A stretch of DNA of 64,000 bases from Dillenia suffruticosa (Eukaryota; Streptophyta; Magnoliopsida; Dilleniales; Dilleniaceae). The stretch is taken from NCBI GenBank assembly GCA_033439265.1, contig JAVTVX010000010.1, forward strand, positions 17,577,490 to 17,641,489. Direction: 5' to 3'. The position numbers and the translations under genes were made by a program. Shown piece after piece: positions 50,331-62,340 of this stretch; position 1 is the first letter of the stretch, and the number at the start of each line of letters is the position of its first letter. The notes beneath the pieces are model-generated. The model worked only from the letters and a program-made list of their open reading frames with translations. It ran no database searches and was not told where the DNA came from.

Positions 50331-50357
50331 CACGTGTGCCACGTGTGCCACGTGTGC
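50331..50357. promoter_or_regulatory. Triple 9-bp G-box/ABRE array (CACGTGTGC x3)
   Basis: Three perfect head-to-tail CACGTGTGC units each contain the palindromic G-box CACGTG, flanked by further GCCAC. A fourth identical unit lies at 50468-50476. They are 140-290 bp upstream of the candidate peptide gene start on the minus strand. G-boxes bind bZIP and bHLH factors (ABI5/ABF, PIF, MYC). Clustering of this kind is typical of ABA- or light-responsive promoters. Function here is inferred. Confidence 0.7.
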
Positions 50358-50479
50358 CACACACAAGACTATGATATATATGTATAGGGAAGGGTGTTTG
50401 AGGTTTGAACGGACACATGGCTATTTTCTATTAGATAATATAGTTGACGTTCTCGCATCGTGGTTGCCACGTGTGCAAC

Positions 50480-53400
50480 CGCAGCCGCTGCTGATCTTCA
50501 ATCTGAGTCGTTCATTCTAAGGGTTCAACACAGCCAGTGCTGCTCTCATTTTCTCTTCAGTTGCATCTTTGATTCCAAATTTCTCTAAACATTTCTTCAA
50601 TTGCATTTCTTCGCTATTTTGATTCATCTTTTTATTACCACTAATATAATAGTACATGGGTACATGTACCATACACAGATGCACACGGACAGAAGTAATG
50701 GGAAGGATTTTCATTTTTTAATTAAGTATTGGGTTAAAATCTCTCTGTAAATAAAAAAAACTATTTTGAGAGATCTTTCCCTTTATAGGATATCCAACAG
50801 TTAGGTCAACTTAAATTAAGAGTTAGAAAACAAAAAAAAAAGAAAGAATTCTTCTTTTTGTTCTCAATCAAACAATCCTTCAAAGATTCTTCAATCCATT
50901 AGGCGAGTCCTCTTTTAATTTTAAGAATTTAGTTGGCAAATTATAATTAGATAAAAGTTTAGATCTAAACAAACAAAATATCAGATGAAGTGAATATTAC
51001 GTATTAATTTACATAAACATAATCTAATTAAATTTTAATCAAATTATCATGACCTATTTAAATAATTTTTTAATTAATAATTTATTATAATATATTAATT
51101 GACAAAAATATATCACCATAGACTATTTTGCAATGTTTAATTTATTTAATTCTTGACTCCTAACATTCATATAGCATTATTTTTTTCCAGAGACATCACT
51201 CGGAAGTTTTCAAGCACGGCTTAGGATTTTTTGTTATTCATAGACGTCACTCTATTATTTTTTTTTATATTATATCAATCGATATCTAAAATTATATTTC
51301 GATTAATTCAGTTTGAAACTTGCAGTGACCCATTTAAAGAGATTATTTTTTAAACATAATTTTTTTCATACGTAAACCATAAATTGAATTCAAAAATTTA
51401 ATTAAAAGATCTATTAACATATTCCGTTAAATCAATAATTCGTCGGATGTAGGATAGACATCACTGTTTCATCATTTCTGCCCTTTGAAATATTGAAGGC
51501 ACTTACCCATCATTCTCAAAAGCCTTACTGATTCAAAAAATATTTACAATACTTCTTTTTTCCTCAGCAACACCAGAGAGAAGAACTCATACAATCTTTG
51601 ATATATAGACAAATTTTAAATCATTCAAATAATCATGTAATTTAATGTCAAAAAATGCCAAAAAGGAAGAAGAATTACAACCATTAAAAAAAAAGTACCT
51701 AGTTCATCGTACCAATGGTTAATGTCGTTTCAAAAAAAAAAATTGAATCTTTGATATGAAAGTCAAGGATGTACACTTATGTCACCGGAGAAAAAAAAAG
51801 AAAAAAAAGAAAAAAAACAGTTGATAATGGGTATTCCAGTTTGTTTGCTGTTGTTACTGCGCCAAAGTCAAAAGATCATCAAGATTTTCCTAAATATTTT
51901 AAACACGAAGAGGACACTTGGGCATTTGGTAGTGCAGGGCTGGAGATGGTGACATCCCCCGTAGTCCACAATGATGATGATAAACGCCCGTCGTTCGATA
52001 TCTGAGCACTTTTGCGCACCATTACTGAACATTTCCAACCCAGCAAGAGAGAGATGACTTCCATAGTTTATGCTGCCTTCTTTTTTTTTTTATATAAAAA
52101 TTTAAATTTAAAATTATCAAGTAAAGAAATTATCAGGTAAAAAGGACGTTTATATCATTAATCTGTCACTTTGATTGTATAAAAATTTAAATCTAAAATT
52201 ATTAAATTAGGGAAAAAAGATTTGTACAATTAGGTATGTTCCCTTCTCAATAGCAAAGTGGGGACCCAAAAAAAATAATAGCATATATGCTTTAAACAGA
52301 ATATCCATAATAACTATTAAAAATTTTGATAATACTGCTAAGTCTTTTAAAATGAAGTTTCCTACATATTACAAACCGAACCCCCTCGCCCCGCCCCTTA
52401 TATATTAATATTTCGTCCCCTTTACCCCATGTGCATTGCGTAGGTCTTTTACTTTGCCCCTGCCTATTATTGACTACCGTAGACAAAACAACAAAACAGT
52501 AACCAGAACCATCGTCAACAGAAGAGACGCAAATGCTTGCATTGCAACACTACCTACAGTGTCTTGCAAACTGGAGCCAACTGAGACCCAAAACATTTTT
52601 GTCTGGCAACACCATTTATCGGCAAAGGTACTTTTTGAGGATAGAGCCATTGGCAAACAGTAATGCAATTAGAGATCAATTGCGCAGCCACAAGTGGCCG
52701 CTCTTCTTGAACCAGGTTCCACAAAGCCCTCCATAAACATCCACAACTTAGAGCAAGAAATCAATCATGTACCAGGAGGCAGAGGGCAGAAACTTATTTC
52801 TCTAAAGTCATCACTAATGCAACATTACGAATCTGAAGTTTTGACTTGTGAAACCAACATCATACTGGGGATCCCACGTTATCTGGTGGAAAAAAGGTGA
52901 ATGATCCCGACATTATACTAATGAAAGTGGCAAACACTAGTTAGTGGATGAACACATTTTTGACTCGATTGAGGTACACAAGGTACGCCATATGTACATG
53001 GTAAGTATTCAAATTCTGAAGCAATCAAACTAGTCATTATTGCTAGTGACGTCCGCAGAAGAATTCCACGAGCCAAAAATTACTTAGGATACAACATAAG
53101 AACCACTACAAAGAATTAATAACCAAAAAACTCCAAACAATTGAAAAGGGGCAGAAATATTGGAAGATTTGCACAATAGAGAAGTTAAGACAAGCATAGT
53201 GCGTTAAGACAATATAGGTAACCGAGAAGGAAATGCGGAGGGGGTCACCTCAACTCCTGTCCCGATACCTACCCGGGCCACAATGCACCCCAGGCTACAA
53301 CAGTGCATACACATGTTTGATACATTAAAAATCGGAAAGAACGGAGAAAAAATAAAGGAAGAAATGGCATAACATATACTAAAGTAGAAGTTCATATTAC

Positions 53401-53605
53401 CATAATCAAACAATTTTGTTTAATTTTAATGTTCTAATGCTGTCATCCTCCATGTAGACAATACATAAGAAACAAACTAGGTAATCTAAACCATCACCCA
53501 CGTATGTGCCAAATGTGTTTTTTAACACACAGTTTCCATATATAAGCATATAGGGGCATCTCAATAGAACTAGATGCGTGAAAATCACCATAAGGCCATG
53601 CAATA
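50480..53605. other. Intergenic region, candidate peptide gene to PHF5A
   Basis: No gene is recognised. It is mostly AT-rich, with another partial copy of the dispersed TCGATTAATTC repeat at about 51270-51320. Short frames around 52.4-52.9 kb match nothing I know. The last few hundred bases are the PHF5A 3' flank. Confidence 0.55.
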
Positions 53606-53938
53606 TCATCTTTTCTTGAACCCATATTTCTTACGTTCGTAGAACAGGTCAGTCTTCGCACTCCCTAAATTCACGATTTTCGGACATCCATCCCTGTCTT
53701 TCTCCTGCTGTGTACACTCTTTGCAGTAGTAGGCATCAGAAATCCCAACCCCTCCACAAATGACACATCGACCTTGGAAGGACCCATAATTGCATTCATC
53801 ACACACCCGCACGAGCGTGCAAGGACGGACATAAGAATCACAAATCACACACTTCCCGTCACATTTTTCACATAACCGTCCAATGGCAATTCCAGGCTGC
53901 TTCCTGCACATAATTAAATCAGGATGATGCTTGGCCAT
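53606..53938 (-). CDS. PHD finger-like protein PHF5A (SF3b14b)
   Basis: A complete 110-residue protein in one exon, the standard length for this extremely conserved splicing factor. PHF5A is a core SF3b subunit of the U2 snRNP. With SF3B1 it forms the branch-point adenosine pocket. The sequence [20 protein letters not shown] is essentially invariant among eukaryotes. Zinc-binding cysteine pairs follow in order: [26 protein letters not shown] and YYCKEC, which build the knotted zinc fold. The KR-rich tail ([11 protein letters not shown]) is present. No damage is seen. A 5' UTR intron of about 945 bp is likely (54927-53982). In Arabidopsis, from memory, PHF5A genes sit next to NDA genes, as here. 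Confidence 0.97.
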   Translation of the reverse strand: MAKHHPDLIMCRKQPGIAIGRLCEKCDGKCVICDSYVRPCTLVRVCDECNYGSFQGRCVICGGVGISDAYYCKECTQQEKDRDGCPKIVNLGSAKTDLFYERKKYGFKKR

Positions 53939-53981
53939 GCTTTCTACAAGAAGTTTACTTCCTCAAAAATTCTCCAATAAC

Positions 53982-54927
53982 CTGCAAATTGGCATCCAAT
54001 GTGACATTGTTTAAGTGGAAATAGCTTTTTGCATAATGAGAAAGCATATGCATCAATGAAATATCATAAACCAAACACCTAACAGAACAAAAGGGCATAC
54101 CAATTTCACCTTCTATGCCCATGTGCTCGTGTGTTTTCCTATTCCTTTTGCGTATGGGGGTGGCGGGAGGGGAATTTGGTTGTCCATGAGAAGGCCTATT
54201 AGAGCAATATTTTTCATGTTTAGCTTTAGAGACAGTATCAAGAACTTTTCTTTGTACCAAAGTCCTGCCAAGGTCCAGTTAAAAGGTCAAGTTTCTACAA
54301 TAACTCCATCCACAAGGAAATTTGCTAAAACAAGAGGGCACCCCAAGTTCTTCTTACCTTCTTAAACTCAGTCTCAAACATAAGCTTTTGATGTGATTAT
54401 TAGATTTTATCAGCAGACTAAAACTATAATCATTTAGTGATATGCATAATGGTCAAATCAGGCACCTTTCATCCTCTTCTTTCCTTGTCCATCATAATTG
54501 AATCGCATGCTTTGGGCTCATCATAATCAGAGTATCCATCGAAGATTTCCAGCAGATGGTCCAATATATTTCTTTTAGTCAACTGTCCCAGGTTTTACAG
54601 AAAGAGTTTCTACAGGGTTTCACAACCAAGATACTAAGCTCCTCGGGAAAATCCAAGTTCAGGCATCCCATCAAACCCTAACCCTAAATTTTCTATACAC
54701 ATCATTAAATGCTCGAAGATAAATCGATCACACCCACGAAAATATCACATGGTCTTCGGATTTGAAGAATGCTCTCCAACTTATGATCTAAGTTGCCAAT
54801 TTGAACTCTACCACTATCTTGGCAAAAAAAAAAAAAAAAACCCGCAAACATATGCACAGACACTCAAATTGAAGCAAGTGAAACCTTAAATAAATAAATA
54901 AAGTACAAGATTAAAAAAGAAAGTTAC
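53982..54927 (-). other. Probable 5' UTR intron of PHF5A
   Basis: On the minus strand a CGCAG|GTAACTTTC donor and an AATTTGCAG|GTTATTGG acceptor bracket it, 43 bp before the PHF5A ATG. Inside, at about 54676-54692, is a double telo-box-like AACCCTAACCCTAAA, on the plus strand. Telo-boxes are associated with housekeeping and translation-related plant promoters. Inferred from consensus. Confidence 0.6.
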
Positions 54928-55029
54928 CTGCGGGAGAGGAACTGGAGCTCAAGTTTCCGACGATCGTCGTCGGGAACACGGACACTGAAAATCTTGAAGG
55001 TGTACCGAAGAAAAACCCAGCGGAGCGGA

Positions 55030-58000
55030 AAAGACAACGATCCAGAAATACTCAAATTGCGTATGGGCCAGAAATACTCGGATTGGGCCCAATAAAATGG
55101 GCTAGAGGTCGGATTGGGCCTAGTAAAGACAGTACTGAGCTCAAGTCTGTTAAGGTGATCCAGTCTACAGAAAGGTTTTGGGTCTCATCAATTGAGGCTT
55201 GATGAGACCCGTGGGTTTGAGAAAAAACCTCCAAAAATGATTTGACAAATTATTGACTTGAGATCGATGACTCCGGATATAAAGATTAGGATATTAAATT
55301 ATTTTAATCAAAATCTTAAATTTGATTTTTAAAAATAAAAAGATAGTCATCGGAAGAATCAATTATTCAATAGATTTTATAATACTCGATCGAATTAATC
55401 GGAAAAAATTCGGATATCAATCGATGATAAACCAATTTTAAAAAAAATTATTTGCTCGACGATTAAAATTTGATCCTTGCATGTAAAAATAATTTGTTAT
55501 TGGATTAGCGGAGAGCCGGTGGAAACATCAAATGGAGCATGACCTTCTTTACCAAACTAAACTCCAATTTCTTTTTGTTTATTTTAATTTACTTTACTTA
55601 TAATTTTTTAATTAGAACAAAAATTTAAAACTTTTTAACAAGTAAACCCTTAATTTTCCCCTGGGTCGATATGAAATCTAAGCAATGAATGAGTAAAAGG
55701 CAACTAATTTACCGTTGGACAATCAGTTTAGATGTCAGATCTGTTAATTAAATTTAAAATTTAAAATTTGATAATAGAAAATATTATGTTAGGAGAACAC
55801 TCCCATAAATTAGATTTGATAATGTTTGAACTTGATCAATAAGAATATAATTCCGAATATCGATCGATTATAATAAAAAAATACGGCTAGTGTTTTTTTT
55901 TATTCTTTATTTAAGGCAAAGTTGCTTGAATTATATACGAGTTTTGTTCAAGGAATTTCAACTGGATTAAATTTGCCTTGGTTTTTTATTTTATTTTATT
56001 TTATTTAATTTACAATATGTATACTAGTTGGGTGTGATATCGAGTTACTCAAAAGATTATAGTTTTAATTTTTCAAATATTTGTTTAGGAAATTTTATAA
56101 TTTTTGTTCTTCAAATTCCAGTTGTTGCCCAAACACAACCACTGTTCGAAGTCCATTGTCGCCTTCAATTATTCAAATTTCTTTGTTCGTTCTACCGTCG
56201 AAGCTAATCTACTATCGTCTTCACCACTTCCGGTCGCCATTCTCAGCTACCACAATTCGTCTAACTTCAATTGCAACTGACTTCAATTTGTCTCGATCAT
56301 CACAACTCTGCCTTCCGCACCTTTGTTCGCCTCATTGACTTCCAATCGTTGTCCCCATCTTTAATTCATCGATCAGTCGTCGCCACCTTGGAGTCACTTG
56401 AGAAGCTATTAGCCCTCTCCTATCAAATTCGAGCATCTTCATTTTTTGTATTTTTTTAATTGAGTTTTCAATTTTAGGATCCGTTTGATCCGTGACTTTT
56501 ATTATTGTTTAATTTACATTGATTTTATAGTTTGATGTCCATGTATAATTTTGTAATTTATTTTTTTGATTTTATATTTGTATTTATTATCTTAGAGTTT
56601 AATTTCATTATTATAATTATAATTTTAAAAATAAAATAAAAATTCAAAATATTAATGTTACATCTTATTGATAATTAGGATTAATCATAATCTAACCGTG
56701 TGGATGCCATGCACGATTAAAGTTTTCCGGCGTGTCATGCCATGTTACTATTTCTGTGGGCAAAGGGGTCATAATGACTCGGAAGACAAAATGGGTTAGC
56801 TCTTAAAAAAAAAAAAAAAAATCAAGTTGGGGGAGATGTCTGACCACGTTATTATTCCGGTGGGCAAAATGGTCATAGTGACGTGAAAGTCAAAGTCGGT
56901 GATCTATTAGAACGAAAATGAAATTTGAAATTCAAATTTTATGTAATTAGAAAAAAATAGAAAATAAAATTTATTGAGATGTGGGAGAGTTAGTCAAATA
57001 GTTGGTGTGTTGGTGACTTTTGACCTATTTATAATTATATTTAACCGGAAGCAAAATGAAGTAATACGAAAGAATGACAGTTGGCAGTGAATTTTAGGAG
57101 CTTTCTTTCCTTGGGCCGAAAGTTTCCGAAAATATTGTATTTCCTAATATGACCCTAAACTAAAAGTTCCAACGGAAAGACGGAATCACTCGGAAGAAAA
57201 GGTTCCATGAGGTTCAACACGCCCACTCACTCTCCGCATTCCGTAACCATAGTTTTTCCGGTTCACATTCTCTCCTTCTCCACCCTCCTGTTTATTTTTT
57301 ATGATAGTAAGTTGAAATCAAATAAAATATAAAACAATAAAAATGATGAGTATTGAATAATTATTTGCTGTGAAGTTTTGGGTCACCCCTCAATTTGGGG
57401 ATTCCTCCTCCGTGGAAGTGGTTCGCACTTGGGTCTGCGTATCTCTTTTTGAAGATGTTTTTATTCTTACAAATAATAGGTATTTACCTTAACAAGATAC
57501 GTACCTTCATTTGAGAAAAATTATACGCTTATTTAGTGGAAAGATAATCCTAATTTGAAAATATCGTAATTCAATAATTTTAGTTCCTACGAAATGTACC
57601 TAATCAAAAAAGAAAACATAAAAAATAAAAGATAAATATTGTTGTGATTATAATATATATTTTTTTAAGATTAATATAGAAATTTCTATAGAAGTAACGT
57701 ATAGGAATTTAGAAACATGCTTATTGGGAAGAAAAAAAAAAGAATTTTAGAAACATGGCCTCCCTAAAAAAAAATAAAAAAAAAAAGAAGTTTAAGAAGT
57801 AGAAAAAGAAATAAATTAAGTTGGATTCGGCTAGCCTGGTTCCTGGTGTGACCACGGGACTTGCTATTTCAACTCCTACTCTCAAGCAGTCCCATCCCAT
57901 CAACCCTTTACTTCTTCTACCTTTCACTTTCATTCTTGCCCCAGCCACACTGCACTCTGCACTTCATTAATGGTGGGTTTCAAGCGAAAAGGTTGTGGAA

Positions 58001-58440
58001 AATCATTGTTGGGTTTTGTTGCGGGAAACTTCTCTTTCCTTTATTTTCTTGCAATGGAAAATCGTCGTACTCCGTTTTTTTTTTTCCCTTCTTTTCTGAA
58101 ATTGAATTTGTGGGGTTTCAAGTGGATGAAATTTTTATGCATTGCATGGTGGTCATTTACCCGCTTCCTCTTTTGAGTTTTTAGTCTATGTTTCTTAAAG
58201 TTCCTCTAATTCTGGATCTTTGATTATTTTGTTTAAATTCTTGCAGTGCTTCTTAATCCTGGTCTCTGTATTGGTTGCAGTTGATGTTGATTGGGTTGCA
58301 GTTGATGTTGATTGGTGTTCTTGACTTTTAGTACTCAAAATATTTAATTAAAACAAAGTTTTTCTTAGGGTTTTTCTTTTTCCTTTTTGATGGGGGAGGC
58401 AGCGGTTTCGCCTCAATTGTGTACATAATTTCATTGCATG
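55030..58440. other. Intergenic region, PHF5A promoter to Agenet-like pseudogene
   Basis: The first few hundred bases are the PHF5A promoter side. Dispersed-repeat copies occur at about 55290-55440 and 55835-55880. A direct repeat pair of about 57 bp is at 56741-56797 and 56845-56900. The short frames at 56.1-56.5 and 57.9-58.2 kb have no recognisable family; the latter could be remnants of the first exon of the pseudogene that follows. Confidence 0.55.
56741..56900. repeat. Direct repeat pair of about 57 bp
   Basis: Both units read CA(T/C)GTTA.TATT, GTGGGCAAA, GGTCATA.TGAC and AAGACAAA or AAGTCAAAG, starting 104 bp apart with a run of A between them. About a quarter of positions differ. No coding sequence is present. 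Confidence 0.75.
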
Positions 58441-58463
58441 ACATTGTGGGGATGTTGTTTTAG

Positions 58464-59304
58464 GTAAGGAGTACGGAATATGGAACTCTTGGGTCCTGGC
58501 ATGCCGGAACTGTGATTGCATGTAAGAAGAATTCCCGTCGGGTTATATATGACCATCTTCTACGTGATGATGTGTCTGGAAAGCTTGTTGAAGATGCTGT
58601 GGCCTTTTCTTCAATCGATGGTTGTGGTTAGAATGTAAAGCCCCGGGTTATCGCGGTTGGATTAGACCTGTGCCACCCCAAGTAGAATTTGGAAAGTGGA
58701 GCCTAAATTATGGACTGTGTGTGGTTGAAACCACAATGATGCCTGGTGGGAAGGAGTGGCTTTTGACCTTGAAGATGGTATGGAGAGCCGAAGGGTATTT
58801 TTCCCTGATTTAGGAGATGAACTGATGATTAGTGTAGATAAGTTACGGATTTCTGAGGAATGGGATGAATTGATGGAGGAGTGGAGGCCTCGTGGGAATT
58901 GGATTTTGCTCGAGTTGATTGAAAATTTTGAAGAAGAAACGCTGATTGATGTTTCAGTGAAACAGATTTGGTATGATGTTCGTGTAAAAAAAAGGGTTTA
59001 GTGAGGTTAAGGAGTGGACCTGTTTCATGGAGACCCTTCGAAGGATTTGGTGTTAGAGGTTGTTAATGATAACTTTGAACTTTCCATAAATGAAATTTTA
59101 GGTGCACTAGACCTTCCTGGGGACTTCTTTAAGGAAAACCTACCGGCATCTGCACTCGATGAACGTGCATGTAATTTCGGTTTTGAACCTGAAGTCGATT
59201 CTGGCAAATGTTGTGCTAATATACCAGTTCACAAAATGTTGCGGTCCGAAACTAATATAGCAGCAAATGGTGAAGAAAATGTGATGGGTGTTGAAGAATG
59301 TAAT
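58464..59304 (+). pseudogene. Agenet/Tudor-like gene fragment, possibly N-terminus of a PHD-finger protein
   Basis: Shifting between frames recovers one continuous protein: VRSTEYGTLGSWHAGTVIAC, VIYDHLLRDDVSGKLVEDAV, then GYRGWIRPVPPQVEFGKWSLNYG, then MESRRVFFPDLGDELM, WDELMEEWRPRGNWILLELIE, DVSVKQIWYDVR, and after another shift FELSINEILGALDLPG. This is the Agenet (Tudor-like) layout, with an RPxPP motif and FFPDLGDE, that I associate with plant Agenet/PHD proteins. Frameshifts occur near 58.62, 58.75 and 58.99 kb (in an A run), and again just before 59.03 kb. Similarity ends at about 59304, exactly where the candidate copia LTR begins, so no PHD part remains. The upstream edge probably is an acceptor at 58463 (GTTTTAG). 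Arabidopsis has, from memory, a PHD gene between PMR5 and TZF9. Confidence 0.75.
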
Positions 59305-60741
59305 TGTTAGATTTGTTCATATGTATCGAAAGTGTGTTAAATCATAACAAAATTAAATAGTTAAAATTTTTGGATAAATATCTTGGTATATAGATTTTCA
59401 AAAATCAACCGAATAGTAAAGTGCGAAATCTCTAGATCAAAACTCTCGGTTGAAATGGTGATCACAAAATCGAACCATTATCATAAATACACGACAATTC
59501 AACTCAAAGTTTAATAAATCCAATATGACTAGAAATTTTCTTAATCGAAAATTTCTCAATCTCTCAATTAATTTCTCACTTTAAAAATTAATTTCACTTT
59601 TAATCACTTTCTGTGTATCTATCATATGTTGAGAACTATTATACCAACTCAACTTTCATATAAAGTTCACCGAAAAAGATAGAGATCTATCGGGAAAAAT
59701 GGGGATAATGGTAACCATCCATTATCCCACATTTTAGATTTAAATTTTAAATTAACTTCTAACTCCTTTGTAAAATGCTCCTATGTGGACATATTAACCA
59801 ATAACTCTCACTGTACATGAGAGTATTTTACATCCGTCATAAAATCAGAATTCATGCAATCTTCCACATTATCCCATTTGACTTTCATATAGGATTGCGT
59901 GTCGTATAACCGATGAGTACACCTTCAAGCAAACATTTTTCGATATACTTGTTAGGATAATCGATAAACCATTATTAGTATAAAAAAGAAATCGTGTACT
60001 TTAAACTCAACACAATTATATCTATCGAATTACTTTTCTCGTCGTAAGAGATCCACAATCATTAATCGACTGTGTATTCACTATTATATTTGAATTCTAA
60101 TATGGATAAATATAACAGATTGACCAATAAATACTATACCATGATATAATGTTAATTAGTCTTTTTTTTCCCAAACTTGAATCTATCAGTCTCAATTCAT
60201 CTGGTTTCCTAAACCTACCCTCTTAAATCTCAATTATATTCCGATCCATAGGTAAACAAACTAAAATAGTAAATACCAAATCAATACTTCTAGAAACAAC
60301 TAAAAGTAATAAAGGTATAAGAGATCTCCCTCAATAGATCTTGAGTCTCACAAGTGTGAACGGGATTCAAAAACATACTATCGTCTAAAATAATAGATTT
60401 CACTATTTTATGGTCATCTTATCATATGTGGTGTAAAACACATGTCATAATGTTATTTCTCCATCTCTCAAAAGGGTATATGTTAATTTCTCTAATATTA
60501 TACTAGTATGGAATTTAGTCTACACATAAGACGTTATGTTGAGATATCAGAGAGAGTATTTCAAAGACAATATCATTAGATGCATGTAATATATGAGATC
60601 CCAAATATGTCTACTTACAAATAACATAAATATAAGTATATCCATATCAGTTATATCATACATGATCTCATTTTAAACACGTATCAGAGTGATTTATGCT
60701 CTAACCGAGTCATTCTCAAAGTCTTTTACAACTAAATATCA
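59305..60741 (-). mobile_element. Candidate 3' LTR of a degraded copia element
   Basis: The span starts TGTTAG and ends CA on the plus strand. It is followed by a polypurine-like tract on the minus strand (GTGGAGAGGAGA, about 60742-60753), which is in turn downstream of an RNase H remnant. That order (RNase H, polypurine tract, LTR) is correct for a minus-strand copia element. The interior is AT-rich and non-coding. I did not find the partner LTR, so the boundaries are inference. Confidence 0.45.
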
Positions 60742-60851
60742 TCTCCTCTCCACTCACTCAGAGTTGGAAGTGATAACAAATAAGTGTAATAAATAAACTT
60801 GTAATTGAATAATGTACGTATATTATATATATAAAACAATGAATATCATAA

Positions 60852-61139
60852 TCAGTATATAGTGAGAAATGTCAAAATACTTATAAACCTAATATGTTTG
60901 GTGAAAGAATCAATTACCATATTGTGTGTAGAAATATACTTAATCATCATTTCACATTTCTTGATAATGTCTCTCATAAAATGATATGTGATATCAATGT
61001 GTTTGGTTCTATTATGATACTTAGGGTTTCGAGTGTCCTGATTATCACAATAAATTACTGATCTCCCATTATCTATAACAACCCCTAAATCATCTAGAAT
61101 CTTTGGAACCAAATATTCTCTTGAACTACTATTGAACAC
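60852..61139 (-). mobile_element. Ty1/copia polyprotein remnant (RNase H region)
   Basis: The minus-strand translation contains VIYCDNQ, then NPKYHNRTKHIDITYHFMRD and IKYISTHNMVIDSFTKHI. These match the copia RNase H consensus CDN(Q/S)..A..L..NP.YH.RTKHID..YHF.R and the final ..ADxxTK block. About six residues are missing after CDNQ, and other catalytic-core residues upstream are eroded. More polymerase sequence toward 61.5 kb is too decayed to recognise. The element is dead. Confidence 0.82.
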
Positions 61140-62293
61140 ACCACAAACTCAATCTCCAACGTAGATAGAAATATACAAATTTGTTTCTTATTTTTCTAAA
61201 ATATAGTATCGTTATTGAGTAAGATAGTAAAATCTAATATCGATTTGCATTCATTACCTTACGAAACGTAAATCACCACCTTTATAACATAATAAGAGAT
61301 CCATAGTTCTCTTTAAATATTTCAGAATGTTTTACGCTACTCTTTAGTGATTCTTTCAGGGATTTGATTGATACCTACTCACCAAATTGACTACATAATA
61401 AATGTCTGATTGTGCACATATTACCATGTACATCAGATTATATAAATGATTTTATTCATTTCTCTTATTTTTTCTCAAGTTTTAAAATAAATATTAAGAG
61501 TCGGGCCCTTACTTTTTGCGAGTACTTGGTTGCAAAATATGCATAATTTTGAAAAAAATATTGTTAAGGACCGGTGATCTTGACGCTGCACATGATCTTT
61601 CTATGATACATCATGACCACGGTCCAAAAGAATCAAAGCGTTATTTTCCAACTAGATAATCAAATTATGAAGCAGTCCATTTAATGGGACATTACAGCTA
61701 AACATCAACCACAAAACTTAAAGGCGCCCTTCATGAATCCTCTTTGAAGGGTCCCTTGGTTTTGTGGTTGAGGATGAGAACAACCCTTGAGTTTTTTGAG
61801 CACTCTGCATTAAGTCCATCACAGCCTCATGTAAACATCCTGCATGCCCAATGGGTCCATTTATCACTTACTTGCTTCGCCTCACGCAAGGCTGAGGTCA
61901 CTGCCTAAAACTTATACATAACTAAGAATTAAAATTTTTAATATAATAATAATATTAACCTTTTCTTAAAAAAGAAACTTGACTTTTATCGGTAAAATTT
62001 AAGTTTTTTTCATTTAAATTAAAAAATACTAATAAGTAAAAGAAAAATAGTAAAAATAGTAAAAAATATATTCCTTAACCAAAAAAGGTGATAGACCGTG
62101 AGTTAGAGGGAGAAAAGATGATTTGGTTTGAATAGAAACATGTAAATGTTTGTTCGGTGCATGAAGGGCAAAGGAAGCAGAGAACATTTGGTTTTAAAAG
62201 TCGTGTTCTCTAGGCAGAAAGGTTGGGTGAGATGGTGCTTTTTATCCACAAAACGATAACAAGCTATGCTTTTGTTTGTTTTTTCTATTTCAT

Positions 62294-62340
<47 letters not shown>

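Noticed and set aside
54676-54692. Interstitial telomere
   Set aside because: Only two AACCCTA units are present; a telo-box in the PHF5A leader intron is the simpler reading.
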